This document shows positions 17,052 through 25,060 of a stretch of 64,000 nt of DNA, one piece after another. The notes beneath the pieces are model-generated. The model searched no databases. It saw nothing but the letters and a program-made list of their open reading frames with translations, and was not told where the DNA came from. Each line of letters opens with the position of its first letter. Position 1 is the first letter of the stretch. Source of the stretch: UBA6115 sp050953005 (GTDB taxonomy: Bacteria > Bacillota > Clostridia > Christensenellales > Aristaeellaceae); NCBI GenBank assembly GCA_050953005.1, contig JBMNLV010000008.1, positions 1-64,000 on the forward strand. The letters run 5' to 3'. The position numbers and the translations under genes were made by a program.

Positions 17052-18158
17052 GGGAAAATGCTTCATAGGTACGGTGCGGAACAATTTGCCAGTATCATGT
17101 GACATTATACAAGTATGCATACAAGAATTGTATAAATTTCAATACCTCATAGGTACGGTGCGGAACGGAAGAGAGCCTTGAAGACGTTGTCCGTCGTGTT
17201 CTGACCGAATTTCAATACCTCATAGGTACGGTGCGGAACTAAAATGTCATTATCCATAAATTACCCCAAGGTTGGGAAATTTCAATACCTCATAGGTACG
17301 GTGCGGAACTATCGCATGAACTATTCATTGAACGCCCGTGTCGCAAGGGACCTTGGATTTCAATACCTCATAGGTACGGTGCGGAACTTTTTTGGCCGGG
17401 CAAGTGAATTGCCGAAGCCGAAGAAGACAAGAGCTGAGCGTAAAGCATTTCAATACCTCATAGGTACGGTGCGGAACGCGTAAAGCGTTGGCGAAGGAAT
17501 TTAACGCATTGGATCAAACGCTCGAGAACATTTCAATACCTCATAGGTACGGTGCGGAACGGTGCATGGGCTGTCCCTTGTGATAGATGAGTTGTGGGCA
17601 CTTGCAATGATTTCAATACCTCATAGGTACGGTGCGGAACATTAGAGTTGCCATCAACCAGTATAAATGGCATGACTTTACTCATTTCAATACCTCATAG
17701 GTACGGTGCGGAACCTTTAGACAAAAAAACTATGCAATTATCTGGGGGTGGAATGATTTCAATACCTCATAGGTACGGTGCGGAACGGAAAAGACTTGTC
17801 CAAGCTCTACATGAGCGACGTGAACGTATTTCAATACCTCATAGGTACGGTGCGGAACACGGCAAAACCAACAACTCCAAGCGCAAACAGTTGATTTCAA
17901 TACCTCATAGGTACGGTGCGGAACCCCTGGCCGTAGCCAAGGCCAAAGAGTCCGGGGCCCCGGCGCCCTTGCATTTCAATACCTCATAGGTACGGTGCGG
18001 AACATTAAAAAGAAAAGGTTAGGAGAAAGTAATGAAGGCAATAAGATTTCAATACCTCATAGGTACGGTGCGGAACTTTTTTTTTTTTCCGGGGAAGCCC
18101 GGTTTTCACATGATTGGCAGACTTACAATTTCAATACCTCATAGGTACGGTGCGGAAC
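17052..18158 (-). CRISPR. CRISPR array 2: 15 repeats, 14 spacers
   Basis: Same 31-bp repeat as array 1. Repeat starts: 17052, 17136, 17209, 17279, 17357, 17447, 17530, 17610, 17684, 17756, 17828, 17894, 17973, 18046 and 18128. The leftmost copy is degenerate before 17061, marking the trailer end; the leader is on the right. Spacers 5 and 6 (17388-17446 and 17478-17529) share nine bases and read on as one protein frame. Spacer 7 reads HGLSLVIDELWALAM, resembling a phage terminase Walker B region. Spacer 14, next to the leader, begins with about 12 T residues followed by a GC hairpin. Confidence 0.97.
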
Positions 18159-18480
18159 AGAAGTAAAATTCCCGTTTCCGCTGTCATCATACCTGATAAA
18201 AGCCTCAAAAGCAAGCTTTTCTGGTAAAAAACTTACCTCCATCTCAAAACCCGCCGGGAACGATTTCATATTGATTTTTCAGGCAGAATGGGGGAGGCGT
18301 TCTGCCTGCCGTCTTATCGGCGGGAGATGGAGGCAACTTATGCACTGCTTATGAGGAGTTTTTGATGTGTTTTTCGCACCTTTCGTCTCAAACCCCTTGA
18401 AAACACTCAGAAAAGATGGAGGTAACTTTTTTATGCACCCCGGCAGCAGATCGGCATTCATACCATGATAATGACGCTTT
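18159..18480 (-). promoter_or_regulatory. Leader of CRISPR array 2
   Basis: The first about 180 bases are identical to the leader of array 3 and about 70-80% like leader 1 by eye. It carries the same three GATGGAGG-type motifs, including an inverted copy near 18231-18246, direct copies near 18325 and 18415, and the array promoter at 18186-18214. Confidence 0.85.
18186..18214 (-). promoter_or_regulatory. Array 2 promoter
   Basis: Minus strand TTGCTT (18209-18214), 17 bases, TATGAT (18186-18191), 28 bases from the first repeat. Confidence 0.75.
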
Positions 18481-18607
18481 ATTGCAATCTTTGCCTTTTT
18501 AAAATGATAAACCGGAACATGCTCGCTTAAGTTTCTTGCTCAAATAGGTTTCTGTAATGAGCAATAGATGTCATCTGTCCCTAAAAGTTGGCAAAAATAA
18601 AATCCGG

Positions 18608-20524
18608 CTACACCCGGTATGGTTTATACGCCCCACCGTTGCGTACCACGCTCAGCAGTTTTTGAACTTCCCTTTGTATGATGGTGTGATAGCTCAGCTG
18701 CTCCTGATCATACTGATGCTTGCTATACAGTTTCCGGTCAAATTCCGCAAGAAAAATGCGTTTTCCAGCGTCATTAAGAAGCACGCTACCATCTGGCCTG
18801 TATTCAAAATGATCGTCAGCCTGGACCATGCGCTTGTTAATCAGGGTAAAAATCACCCGGTCTACAATCAGAGGTTTGAATAATTCCGCCAAATCAAGAT
18901 GCAGGCTTTCATTTCTCCTGCCTGTTGCGTGCAAAATGCCGATCTGAATATTCAAGCTTGTTTTTTGGATTTCTGTCGCAACCCGATTGTATAACAAGGT
19001 GTTCCCAAAGCTGATCATCGCGTTTACAGGGTTGCGGGGCGGTCGTTTTGTCCTTTTCTCAAACACAAAATTCTCTCCAAACAGAATTGCATCAAAAAAC
19101 GAATAATATTCATTTCTTGCCTTTGCTTCAGCCAGCATCAGCTCCTGTATGGTTTTGCACTGATTGAGGCTGCGAATATGCTCGGTAAAATTGCCGGCGT
19201 TTTTTGACAGGCTCTCATTGTTTGAGTATTTATAACGATAATAGCGCAGGTTGTCCCTGATGTTTGATACTGCTGCAATTAAAATTGCCTTGGCTAAACG
19301 CAGCCTCTCATGTTCATTTTGATAGATGGTAACCTGCTTCAACAAGACAGAAGCATCCTTTCGGCTGCTTTCACCGTAAAACCGGCCGATACAGCGGGCA
19401 TAGCGATCAAATATGGAAATGCGCAAGCGGTGTTGATTGGCAAAAGCGAAAAAATCTGTTGTGAAAGCCGTATTTGAATACACATTGATCGATTCAATCG
19501 CTTCAACAGGCAGATATCTTTTGCCGCTGTCGCTTTCAAATAAAAGCGTATAATCATGTCTGCTCAAAATGCCATTGTTTACCAAATGATAATGCTGGTC
19601 TATTATTTGGATGGCGCTGGTATTCCAATTGGTATATACGCCCTGGCGGTTTAGTTTTCGGAAACGAACCTGTTCCTTGTTATACCAGTAAAACTCATTT
19701 CCCAGCCAGGGTCTGTTGACAGATGGAAACACTTGGGACTTTCTGGTATTGATTTTGAGATTGTAATTTTCTTCCAGCTCCTGTTTGGCATTTTGAAAAA
19801 TTGTCAGGGCCTGCTGTTTGGTCTTGGCATAGATGTTGATGTCATCACAGTATCTGCAAAAGGGGACAGCTCTTTCTTCCAGCCATTTGTCAAAGGGGTG
19901 CAGATACAGATTGGCATAAATACAGCTTAATGAACTGCCCTGCAAGATCCCTTTTGAAGGAAGCTGGTTGTCTATGGGTTCAACCGGGCAATGAAGGTAA
20001 CGTATGAGCAAGCTGTACAAAGCCTGATCAGGAACAATGCTGCGCAGAAGGACTTCCAATCTGGCCCTGTCAATTGAACCAAAATAATCCTCCAGGTCAA
20101 TTTCTGCAACGAATAACCCTCCTTTTTCTATATGATCGGCAGCCTGAACAATCGCCTGGCTTATGCCTTTCCGGGCCTGAAAGGCAAAACTGCTGGAAGA
20201 GAACTGTTTTTCTATTTGCGGGTTTAGTTTTTGAAAGATCAGTCTCTGCAACAAGCGGTCTGTCCATGTAAACCGATGGACGATTCTTTTTTTATTGTAT
20301 TTGGAAAGCACTTCTATTTGCTGTGCCGCTTCAGGCGTATATGCATCATTTATCACCTGATCCATGATACGGGCGCCGTGTAGCTGCCAATGGGCTGCAA
20401 ACTGATCCAGCTGAATGCCGTCAACACCGCATCCTCCCTTTTTCTGATGAAGATGGTTGAACGCTTCATCCATGTTTTCCTGTTCAAACAAACTTTCAAT
20501 TCGCAGGTCAGTTAAGGGGTTCAC
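18608..20524 (-). CDS. cas1: Reverse transcriptase-Cas1 fusion
   Basis: Spacer-acquisition integrase joined to a group II-intron-type reverse transcriptase, able in known relatives to take spacers from RNA. 638 residues. RT domain about 1-300: SSSFAFQARKGISQAI, FVAEIDLEDYF with D143, GILQGSSLS, and CRYCDDINIYAKT with the YxDD-type catalytic pair at 227-228. Cas1 domain about 320-638: LPVEAIESINVY, then catalytic E466 (MLAEAKARNEYY), H532 (IGILHATG) and D544 (LHLDLAELFKP). All expected catalytic residues are present, so the enzyme looks active. No Cas6 domain is fused, unlike many RT-Cas1 proteins; cas6 is at 1754. It overlaps cas2 by four bases (ATGA). Confidence 0.96.
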   Translation of the reverse strand: MNPLTDLRIESLFEQENMDEAFNHLHQKKGGCGVDGIQLDQFAAHWQLHGARIMDQVINDAYTPEAAQQIEVLSKYNKKRIVHRFTWTDRLLQRLIFQKLNPQIEKQFSSSSFAFQARKGISQAIVQAADHIEKGGLFVAEIDLEDYFGSIDRARLEVLLRSIVPDQALYSLLIRYLHCPVEPIDNQLPSKGILQGSSLSCIYANLYLHPFDKWLEERAVPFCRYCDDINIYAKTKQQALTIFQNAKQELEENYNLKINTRKSQVFPSVNRPWLGNEFYWYNKEQVRFRKLNRQGVYTNWNTSAIQIIDQHYHLVNNGILSRHDYTLLFESDSGKRYLPVEAIESINVYSNTAFTTDFFAFANQHRLRISIFDRYARCIGRFYGESSRKDASVLLKQVTIYQNEHERLRLAKAILIAAVSNIRDNLRYYRYKYSNNESLSKNAGNFTEHIRSLNQCKTIQELMLAEAKARNEYYSFFDAILFGENFVFEKRTKRPPRNPVNAMISFGNTLLYNRVATEIQKTSLNIQIGILHATGRRNESLHLDLAELFKPLIVDRVIFTLINKRMVQADDHFEYRPDGSVLLNDAGKRIFLAEFDRKLYSKHQYDQEQLSYHTIIQREVQKLLSVVRNGGAYKPYRV

Positions 20525-20781
20525 AGGATGTTTCCCCCCAAAGCTTTTACACCGATCTCTTGTTTTGATGTGTATTTCAAAGACTGGATGAGATATATCC
20601 GGACACTGTCATAATGCGGATCAATAAGATGGTAAAACTCATCGCTGAGTTTCTTTAATTTCGCCTCAGTTATCATGCCTTCAAAAACCGAGCGCTGCAC
20701 AGGCCTGAGATATTTTCTGCAAATTTTCAATGCTTTCTGCACCCTTTTTGCGTGGATATCATAGCATACAATCACAAACAT
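20521..20781 (-). CDS. cas2: Cas2
   Basis: Structural partner of Cas1 in spacer integration. 86 residues, typical size. It begins MFVIVCYDI with the conserved first-strand aspartate, followed by KICRKYLRPVQRSVFEGMI and YDSVRIYLI, the ferredoxin-fold order of the family. It is the first gene of a two-gene unit with RT-cas1 and lies 98 bases left of array 3; since array 3 is transcribed leftward, its transcript may run into cas2. Confidence 0.95.
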   Translation of the reverse strand: MFVIVCYDIHAKRVQKALKICRKYLRPVQRSVFEGMITEAKLKKLSDEFYHLIDPHYDSVRIYLIQSLKYTSKQEIGVKALGGNIL

Positions 20782-20879
20782 ATGTTACCTCTCATACTGA
20801 TTCCAATCTTTATTGCATCGTCGCGCCGGGTCTTTGATCGCCCTGCTGTGTCAGTCAACCTCATTCCGCATCTCTTACT

Positions 20880-22064
20880 ATTTCAATTCCTCATAGGTAC
20901 GGTGCGGAACGTCATCGCTCCCGCAGGCTATTATGCAGCCCCATGGGGGTACGTATGGCAATACGATTTCAATACCTCATAGGTACGGTGCGGAACACCA
21001 GCTGGCTAATCGTCAGGATAAAGAGTCTAAGCAATGGACTCTTATTTCAATACCTCATAGGTACGGTGCGGAACGATGGATTAAAGCGCAAGCTGTTGGT
21101 GGTGCGGCTTTTTATTTCAATACCTCATAGGTACGGTGCGGAACCCTGTAAAGGCAGAAAGGAAAATGTCATGACTAAGAAAGAGTACTTGTAATTTCAA
21201 TACCTCATAGGTACGGTGCGGAACATTGGGGTCAAAGTATCTATCCCGTTCGAGGTTGTGATTCCTATTTCAATACCTCATAGGTACGGTGCGGAACTGC
21301 AATACCTGTGGATGAGGCTATTGCAGAAAATGAGGAAGATAAAATTTCAATACCTCATAGGTACGGTGCGGAACTCTGTTAGATGTTCAGTGAAATAAAA
21401 TGTGAGGTTATAATTTCATGCAGGTTCAAATTTCAATACCTCATAGGTACGGTGCGGAACCAAATATCCAAAGGTCAGCAACACGCTGCTCCAGAAGTTC
21501 TCATTTCAATACCTCATAGGTACGGTGCGGAACCTGAGTATGTGAAGGCGGTTACTACGGATGCTGCGGCGTCTGTGGATTTCAATACCTCATAGGTACG
21601 GTGCGGAACTGCGGGCAAGTGAGTTGCCCAAACCGAAGAAGACCCGTGCTGAACGATTTCAATACCTCATAGGTACGGTGCGGAACCAACACACAAACCT
21701 ATGAGGAATTTTGGGATGAGCGTCGCTGTTGCATTTCAATACCTCATAGGTACGGTGCGGAACTAAAGGTTATCTGTATGCCGTGTCGGTTATCATAAGC
21801 GGTCAAATTTCAATACCTCATAGGTACGGTGCGGAACAAAGGGTGTAAAGTAATGGATACGCACCCGGTGATTACAACTGATGCTTGCTATTTCAATACC
21901 TCATAGGTACGGTGCGGAACTCTGCGGATGCTATGTATGACGACATCAACGCGATTACTGATTTCAATACCTCATAGGTACGGTGCGGAACCACACACAC
22001 ACACATACAGGAGGTAAATCCATGGCGGAAATTATTTCAATACCTCATAGGTACGGTGCGGAAC
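20880..22064 (-). CRISPR. CRISPR array 3: 16 repeats, 15 spacers
   Basis: Same 31-bp repeat. Repeat starts: 20880, 20966, 21044, 21114, 21194, 21267, 21344, 21430, 21503, 21579, 21656, 21733, 21807, 21890, 21961 and 22034. The leftmost copy has one change (TTCC for TACC). Spacer 2 (20997-21043) encodes the same peptide NRQDKESKQW as array 1 spacer 2, and spacer 11 counted from the left (21610-21655 lies between repeats 10 and 11) the same RASELPKPKKTRAER as array 2 spacer 5. Leader-adjacent spacer 15 spans a GGAGG site and an ATG. Confidence 0.97.
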
Positions 22065-22380
22065 AGAAGTAAAATTCCCGTTTCCGCTGTCATCATACCT
22101 GATAAAAGCCTCAAAAGCAAGCTTTTCTGGTAAAAAACTTACCTCCATCTCAAAACCCGCCGGGAACGATTTCATATTGATTTTTCAGGCAGAATGGGGG
22201 AGGCGTTCTGCCTGCCGTCTTATCGGCGGGAGATGGAGGCAACTTATACATCGATTTTGACCGGTTTTTGCTGTATTATTTGTGTTTTTCGTCTCAAACC
22301 CTTTGAAAACACTCAGAAAAGATGGAGACAGGTGTTTTATGCACTCCAGCAGGAAATATACATGCGAACGTTGAACCCCC
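22065..22380 (-). promoter_or_regulatory. Leader of CRISPR array 3
   Basis: Identical to the array 2 leader for about the first 180 bases; beyond about 22250 it resembles leader 1 instead. It carries the inverted TTACCTCCATCTC copy (about 22140-22152), the direct GAGATGGAGGCAACTT copy (about 22230-22245), and a weaker third copy near 22322. Confidence 0.85.
22092..22120 (-). promoter_or_regulatory. Array 3 promoter
   Basis: Minus strand TTGCTT (22115-22120), 17 bases, TATGAT (22092-22097), 28 bases from the first repeat. Confidence 0.75.
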
Positions 22381-22455
22381 TGTCCTGTTTTGCGGGGTGG
22401 CTTCAGGTTTTAGCGGGACAAACTCCTGAGAATGGCTGATGTTTCCTTGCGTTCT

Positions 22456-22554
22456 TCAATAGTCAGGCGCCTGAATGTTCCGGAGCTTTTGAATCGCGGG
22501 TATTGCTTCAAAATCACGCGCTCCGCGGATTCTCAAAATAGTTTTTGAACTCAT
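22456..22554 (-). CDS. Possible 32-aa protein, or remnant
   Basis: A short frame MSSKTILRIRGARDFEAIPA... with a good GGAGGAAG ribosome site at proper distance from the ATG at 22552-22554. It lies in the otherwise gene-free gap 22380-22630 between leader 3 and the rightward operon. A related but disrupted copy of the same sequence lies near 23240-23295, so it may be part of a small repeated element and not a real gene. Confidence 0.25.
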   Translation of the reverse strand: MSSKTILRIRGARDFEAIPAIQKLRNIQAPDY

Positions 22555-22630
22555 TGAACTTCCTCCGTTTTTCGCCACATAGGAAAGATAGAACACAAAA
22601 CACTGAGCCTGAAACATCAAGGAGGATATT

Positions 22631-23086
22631 ATGCAACAGAATTCCAACCAAGTCCAACGCTGGTTTCTGGTGACCGCCAAATGCGGCCATGTTGGCCGGG
22701 GACGCTACCTGCCTGTTACCTTTGCTGTTATCGCTCAAAACGCCCGGCATGCTGCCGCCAGGGCAAGACAATACCCGCGGGTAAAACGGCACCATAAAAA
22801 CGCCATTCTTCGCGTGGAGGAAATTGGGAAGCAGACCTACCTTGCTGCCATCGAACAAAACAACCAGGACCCTTATCTGCGCTGCCGCAGCAGGAAAGAG
22901 CAAGCGCCCTATGAAGAACAAATCCAGGCCCGCACCCTGCCTGAAACCGCCTCGACACCTGCCAGGAAGGAGCAGGAGGGAAAACCCTTGTACCTGGGCA
23001 AGACCATCCTTCGCTCTCCCCGTGCCTTTCTGCGCAACAATACCTACCAGCACAGCAAACTATGGGGGTATGACCTGGGGGCTTAA
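22631..23086 (+). CDS. Conserved-looking hypothetical protein with CGHVGRGRY motif, 151 aa
   Basis: Function unknown. First gene of a rightward operon-like set. The N-terminal half reads WFLVTAKCGHVGRGRYLPV, AARARQYPRVKRHHKNAIL and NNQDPYLRCRS; I recall hypothetical clostridial proteins with this CGHVG...PRVKHH..DAI order, but no function. Cys/His residues could bind a metal. The C-terminal part is polar and of lower complexity. Strong GGAGGATATT site before the ATG. No membrane segment. Its last codons lie in the GC-rich repeat at 23071. Confidence 0.75.
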   Translation: MQQNSNQVQRWFLVTAKCGHVGRGRYLPVTFAVIAQNARHAAARARQYPRVKRHHKNAILRVEEIGKQTYLAAIEQNNQDPYLRCRSRKEQAPYEEQIQARTLPETASTPARKEQEGKPLYLGKTILRSPRAFLRNNTYQHSKLWGYDLGA

Positions 23087-23177
23087 CCCCCCCTCCTCCT
23101 GCCCGGGCGGGGAGACGGCGCCCAAGCGCTTCTCCGCCCGAAGGCGGTTTTGCCTGGCATCAGTTTCGCTTAGAAAT
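23071..23177 (+). repeat. GC-rich direct repeat, copy 1
   Basis: About 100 bases repeated at 23562-23659 with roughly 85% identity by eye. It starts TGACCTGGGGGCTTA, with a GGGG.../...CCCC hairpin, continues CCTGCCCGGGCGGGGAGACG and GCGCCCAAGCGCT, and ends CATCAGTTTC...TAGAAAT. Copy 1 overlaps the 3' end of the 151-aa gene. It may act as a transcription-attenuating structure between operon genes. Confidence 0.7.
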
Positions 23178-23363
23178 ACCTCATTGAACTTCTCTTCAGA
23201 AAAACATGTAGAAGGAGTACAGAGAAACGGAAAAGGAGGCTGGAAACCGCGGGCGTCCCGAAAATTTACTAAAAAAGTTTGAAAACTCATTCATTGAACC
23301 TTGCGCTTTATTCCACGCATAGGAAAGGCATGACAGCCACTGCAAACGCGAAAGGAGAAATTT

Positions 23364-23519
23364 ATGCTCAAACTAGTGGGAGCCCTGACAATCATCATTA
23401 TTTTCCTTGGAATGCTTACTGGCGTTATTAATCCATTGGGCTTGTGGTACATCGTGCGGGATGTTGTGATTACTGTGATAGAGCAGCTTCGACTTCTGTT
23501 TCCGGGGATTGCTGCCTGA
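23364..23519 (+). CDS. Small membrane protein, 51 aa
   Basis: Function unknown. Reads MLKLVGALTIIIIFLGM then a short turn with NPLG and a second hydrophobic stretch to GIAA, giving one or two membrane segments. AAAGGAG site six bases before the ATG. It lies between the two copies of the GC-rich repeat and is preceded by an upstream element also found before the genes at 22631 and 23731, so it belongs to the same gene set. It would place part of the system at the membrane. Confidence 0.65.
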   Translation: MLKLVGALTIIIIFLGMLTGVINPLGLWYIVRDVVITVIEQLRLLFPGIAA

Positions 23520-23561
23520 GGCGCCTGCCTGCGCCGGGCATAGAAGAGCTTCTTCCCTACC

Positions 23562-23659
23562 TGACCTGGGGGCTTAGCCCCCTCCTGCCCGGGCGGGGAG
23601 ACGGCGCCCAAGCGCTCCTTCGCCCGGAAACAGTTTTGCCATCAGTTTCACATAGAAAT
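23562..23659 (+). repeat. GC-rich direct repeat, copy 2
   Basis: Second copy of the repeat at 23071-23177, with the GGGGGCTTAGCCCCC hairpin intact. It is followed at once by the TTGAAC...TAGGAA element that precedes the 156-aa gene. Confidence 0.7.
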
Positions 23660-23730
23660 TGAACCTTGCTTTTTCCACATATAGGAATGATATGACATAA
23701 ACCCACCATAAACGCGAAAGGAGACAACCT

Positions 23731-24201
23731 TTGACAAGCTACACCTTATCCGGCGGCATGCAAGTGTTTTGCTATTCTTTGCATAACATAAACGGAGTCA
23801 GCCGTTTGAAGGTACAGGGCAGGTTTCAAGCCCTGCTGTATGACGCCTCAAGCAAAAAGACGCTTGCCATCGCCTATCCGGGACAGCTTTTACGCTTAAG
23901 CATTGGTCACAAAGGTAGAAAGCATCAAACGCAGCAACAAATATGGTTCCTGCCATTGATGGCTTATCCGCTTGCTGACGAAAAAAGAGGGATCAACACC
24001 CCCCTGGACTACTTCTACTTCATTTTTGACGGCGTCTTGCTGGTTGAAAAACTAACTATCCCTAACACAGTCGAAACTGCCTTAAAAAAAGCAGCAACGC
24101 TGGCGCTTGCGCAACCCCCGGAATCCCTTGAACAAGTATGCAAATTGCTGGAACCCCTGGGGCTATGCGCGTGGCACTGGCCCGGTGAAAAGGATGCGTG
24201 A
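23731..24201 (+). CDS. Hypothetical protein, 156 aa
   Basis: Not recognised. TTG start supported by an AAAGGAG site eight bases upstream; no closer ATG. Mostly beta/alpha-like soluble sequence, with GGMQVFCYSLHNINGVSRL at the N-terminus and a leucine-rich C-terminal helix (TALKKAATLALAQPPESLEQ). No signal peptide or membrane segment. It ends inside a GTGA overlap with the next gene's possible GTG start, so it is translated together with the coiled-coil genes of the ESCRT-like set. Confidence 0.7.
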   Translation: MTSYTLSGGMQVFCYSLHNINGVSRLKVQGRFQALLYDASSKKTLAIAYPGQLLRLSIGHKGRKHQTQQQIWFLPLMAYPLADEKRGINTPLDYFYFIFDGVLLVEKLTIPNTVETALKKAATLALAQPPESLEQVCKLLEPLGLCAWHWPGEKDA

Positions 24202-24203
24202 AA

Positions 24204-25046
24204 ATGACACAAACACAACGAATGCGATTATCCCTTTGCATTGAGGCGGCCGCCAGTAACTTGCCCAGAATCACCCACCGAGCACAGGCCCGTGCCCTGG
24301 CTCTTAGTATCCGGACAGACCAGGGTAGCGGACTCAGCAGGTCAAGCCAACGCAACCTGAAAAGATTGATTGACCAGTTGACAAGTCCCGGTATAAACAC
24401 AACGGATATTCTACAGCGAATGGAAGACATCTTTGAAAGGAGATCTGGCGCCATGATCAGCCGAAAACAAAAACAGCAGCAGCAAAAAGAAGCAGCCTTG
24501 CAGGCAGACGAATCAAAATTGGCTTTGTTGATGAAAGAAATTGATGAGAAAGAGAAAGCTATCCGGTCTTATGCTGAGAAAGCGGCCAATGTTCCTTCCG
24601 GAAGCAATGCCTTTTCCAACTACCAGAGGCAGGCCCAGAACCTTGAGGATGAGATGAACCTTCTAAATGGCAGCGTCAGCTATTTATCAAAAAAAATTGC
24701 TTTAAGCAAGCGTGAGCAACTTGTCAGGCGTCTTGGCCTTGAAACAGGAGTGAACCGCAAATTCAACCCCAGGGCGATTGCGGAAAACATTCGTATCACG
24801 TTAACACAACACCATAAGATGCGCGAGCAGATCAATATTGCTTTGACTGAGGTGCAGGCAGCCACCAATGTTGTTACTCAGGATGAGTTAGAAAGTGAAA
24901 GCCCGGTCAGGGAAGGGAGCCTGTTTCAGCAAGCCTTGGCCGAGTTCCAGGCTCTCCAATTCCAGGAAATATCTTCAGCCTCAATCTCGGACCGTAAAAT
25001 CAAGGACAATATTACCTCGTCTATTACCGAAACACAACATCAATAA
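24204..25046 (+). CDS. Coiled-coil protein, candidate ESCRT-III-like subunit 1
   Basis: 280 residues from ATG 24204 (a GTG at 24198 that overlaps the previous stop is the alternative). The N-terminal about 90 residues are helical and basic. Then comes a long helical hairpin pattern: KQKQQQQKEAALQADESK, KEIDEKEKAIRSYAEKAAN, a Pro/Gly/Ser turn, NYQRQAQNLEDEMNLLNGSV and LSKKIALSKREQLVRRLG. A basic hairpin of this length followed by separate helices fits ESCRT-III/PspA-type proteins, but a generic coiled coil is possible. It sits directly upstream of a second coiled-coil protein and a Vps4-like ATPase. No signal peptide. Confidence 0.6.
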   Translation: MTQTQRMRLSLCIEAAASNLPRITHRAQARALALSIRTDQGSGLSRSSQRNLKRLIDQLTSPGINTTDILQRMEDIFERRSGAMISRKQKQQQQKEAALQADESKLALLMKEIDEKEKAIRSYAEKAANVPSGSNAFSNYQRQAQNLEDEMNLLNGSVSYLSKKIALSKREQLVRRLGLETGVNRKFNPRAIAENIRITLTQHHKMREQINIALTEVQAATNVVTQDELESESPVREGSLFQQALAEFQALQFQEISSASISDRKIKDNITSSITETQHQ

Positions 25047-25060
25047 AGGAGAGGGACGCC

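Noticed and set aside
17244..17989. Open frames through array 2
   Set aside because: Translation of repeats and spacers, not proteins.
20752..21595. Open frames through array 3
   Set aside because: Translation of repeats and spacers; only single-spacer peptides are meaningful, and they belong to the targets.
5109..22033. Self-targeting spacers
   Set aside because: No spacer was seen to match another part of this window by eye; the rest of the genome could not be checked.
23060..23290. 76-aa minus-strand frame near the GC-rich repeat
   Set aside because: It covers the repeat and the shared upstream element, has no good ribosome site, and resembles the 32-aa frame at 22456 only at its start.
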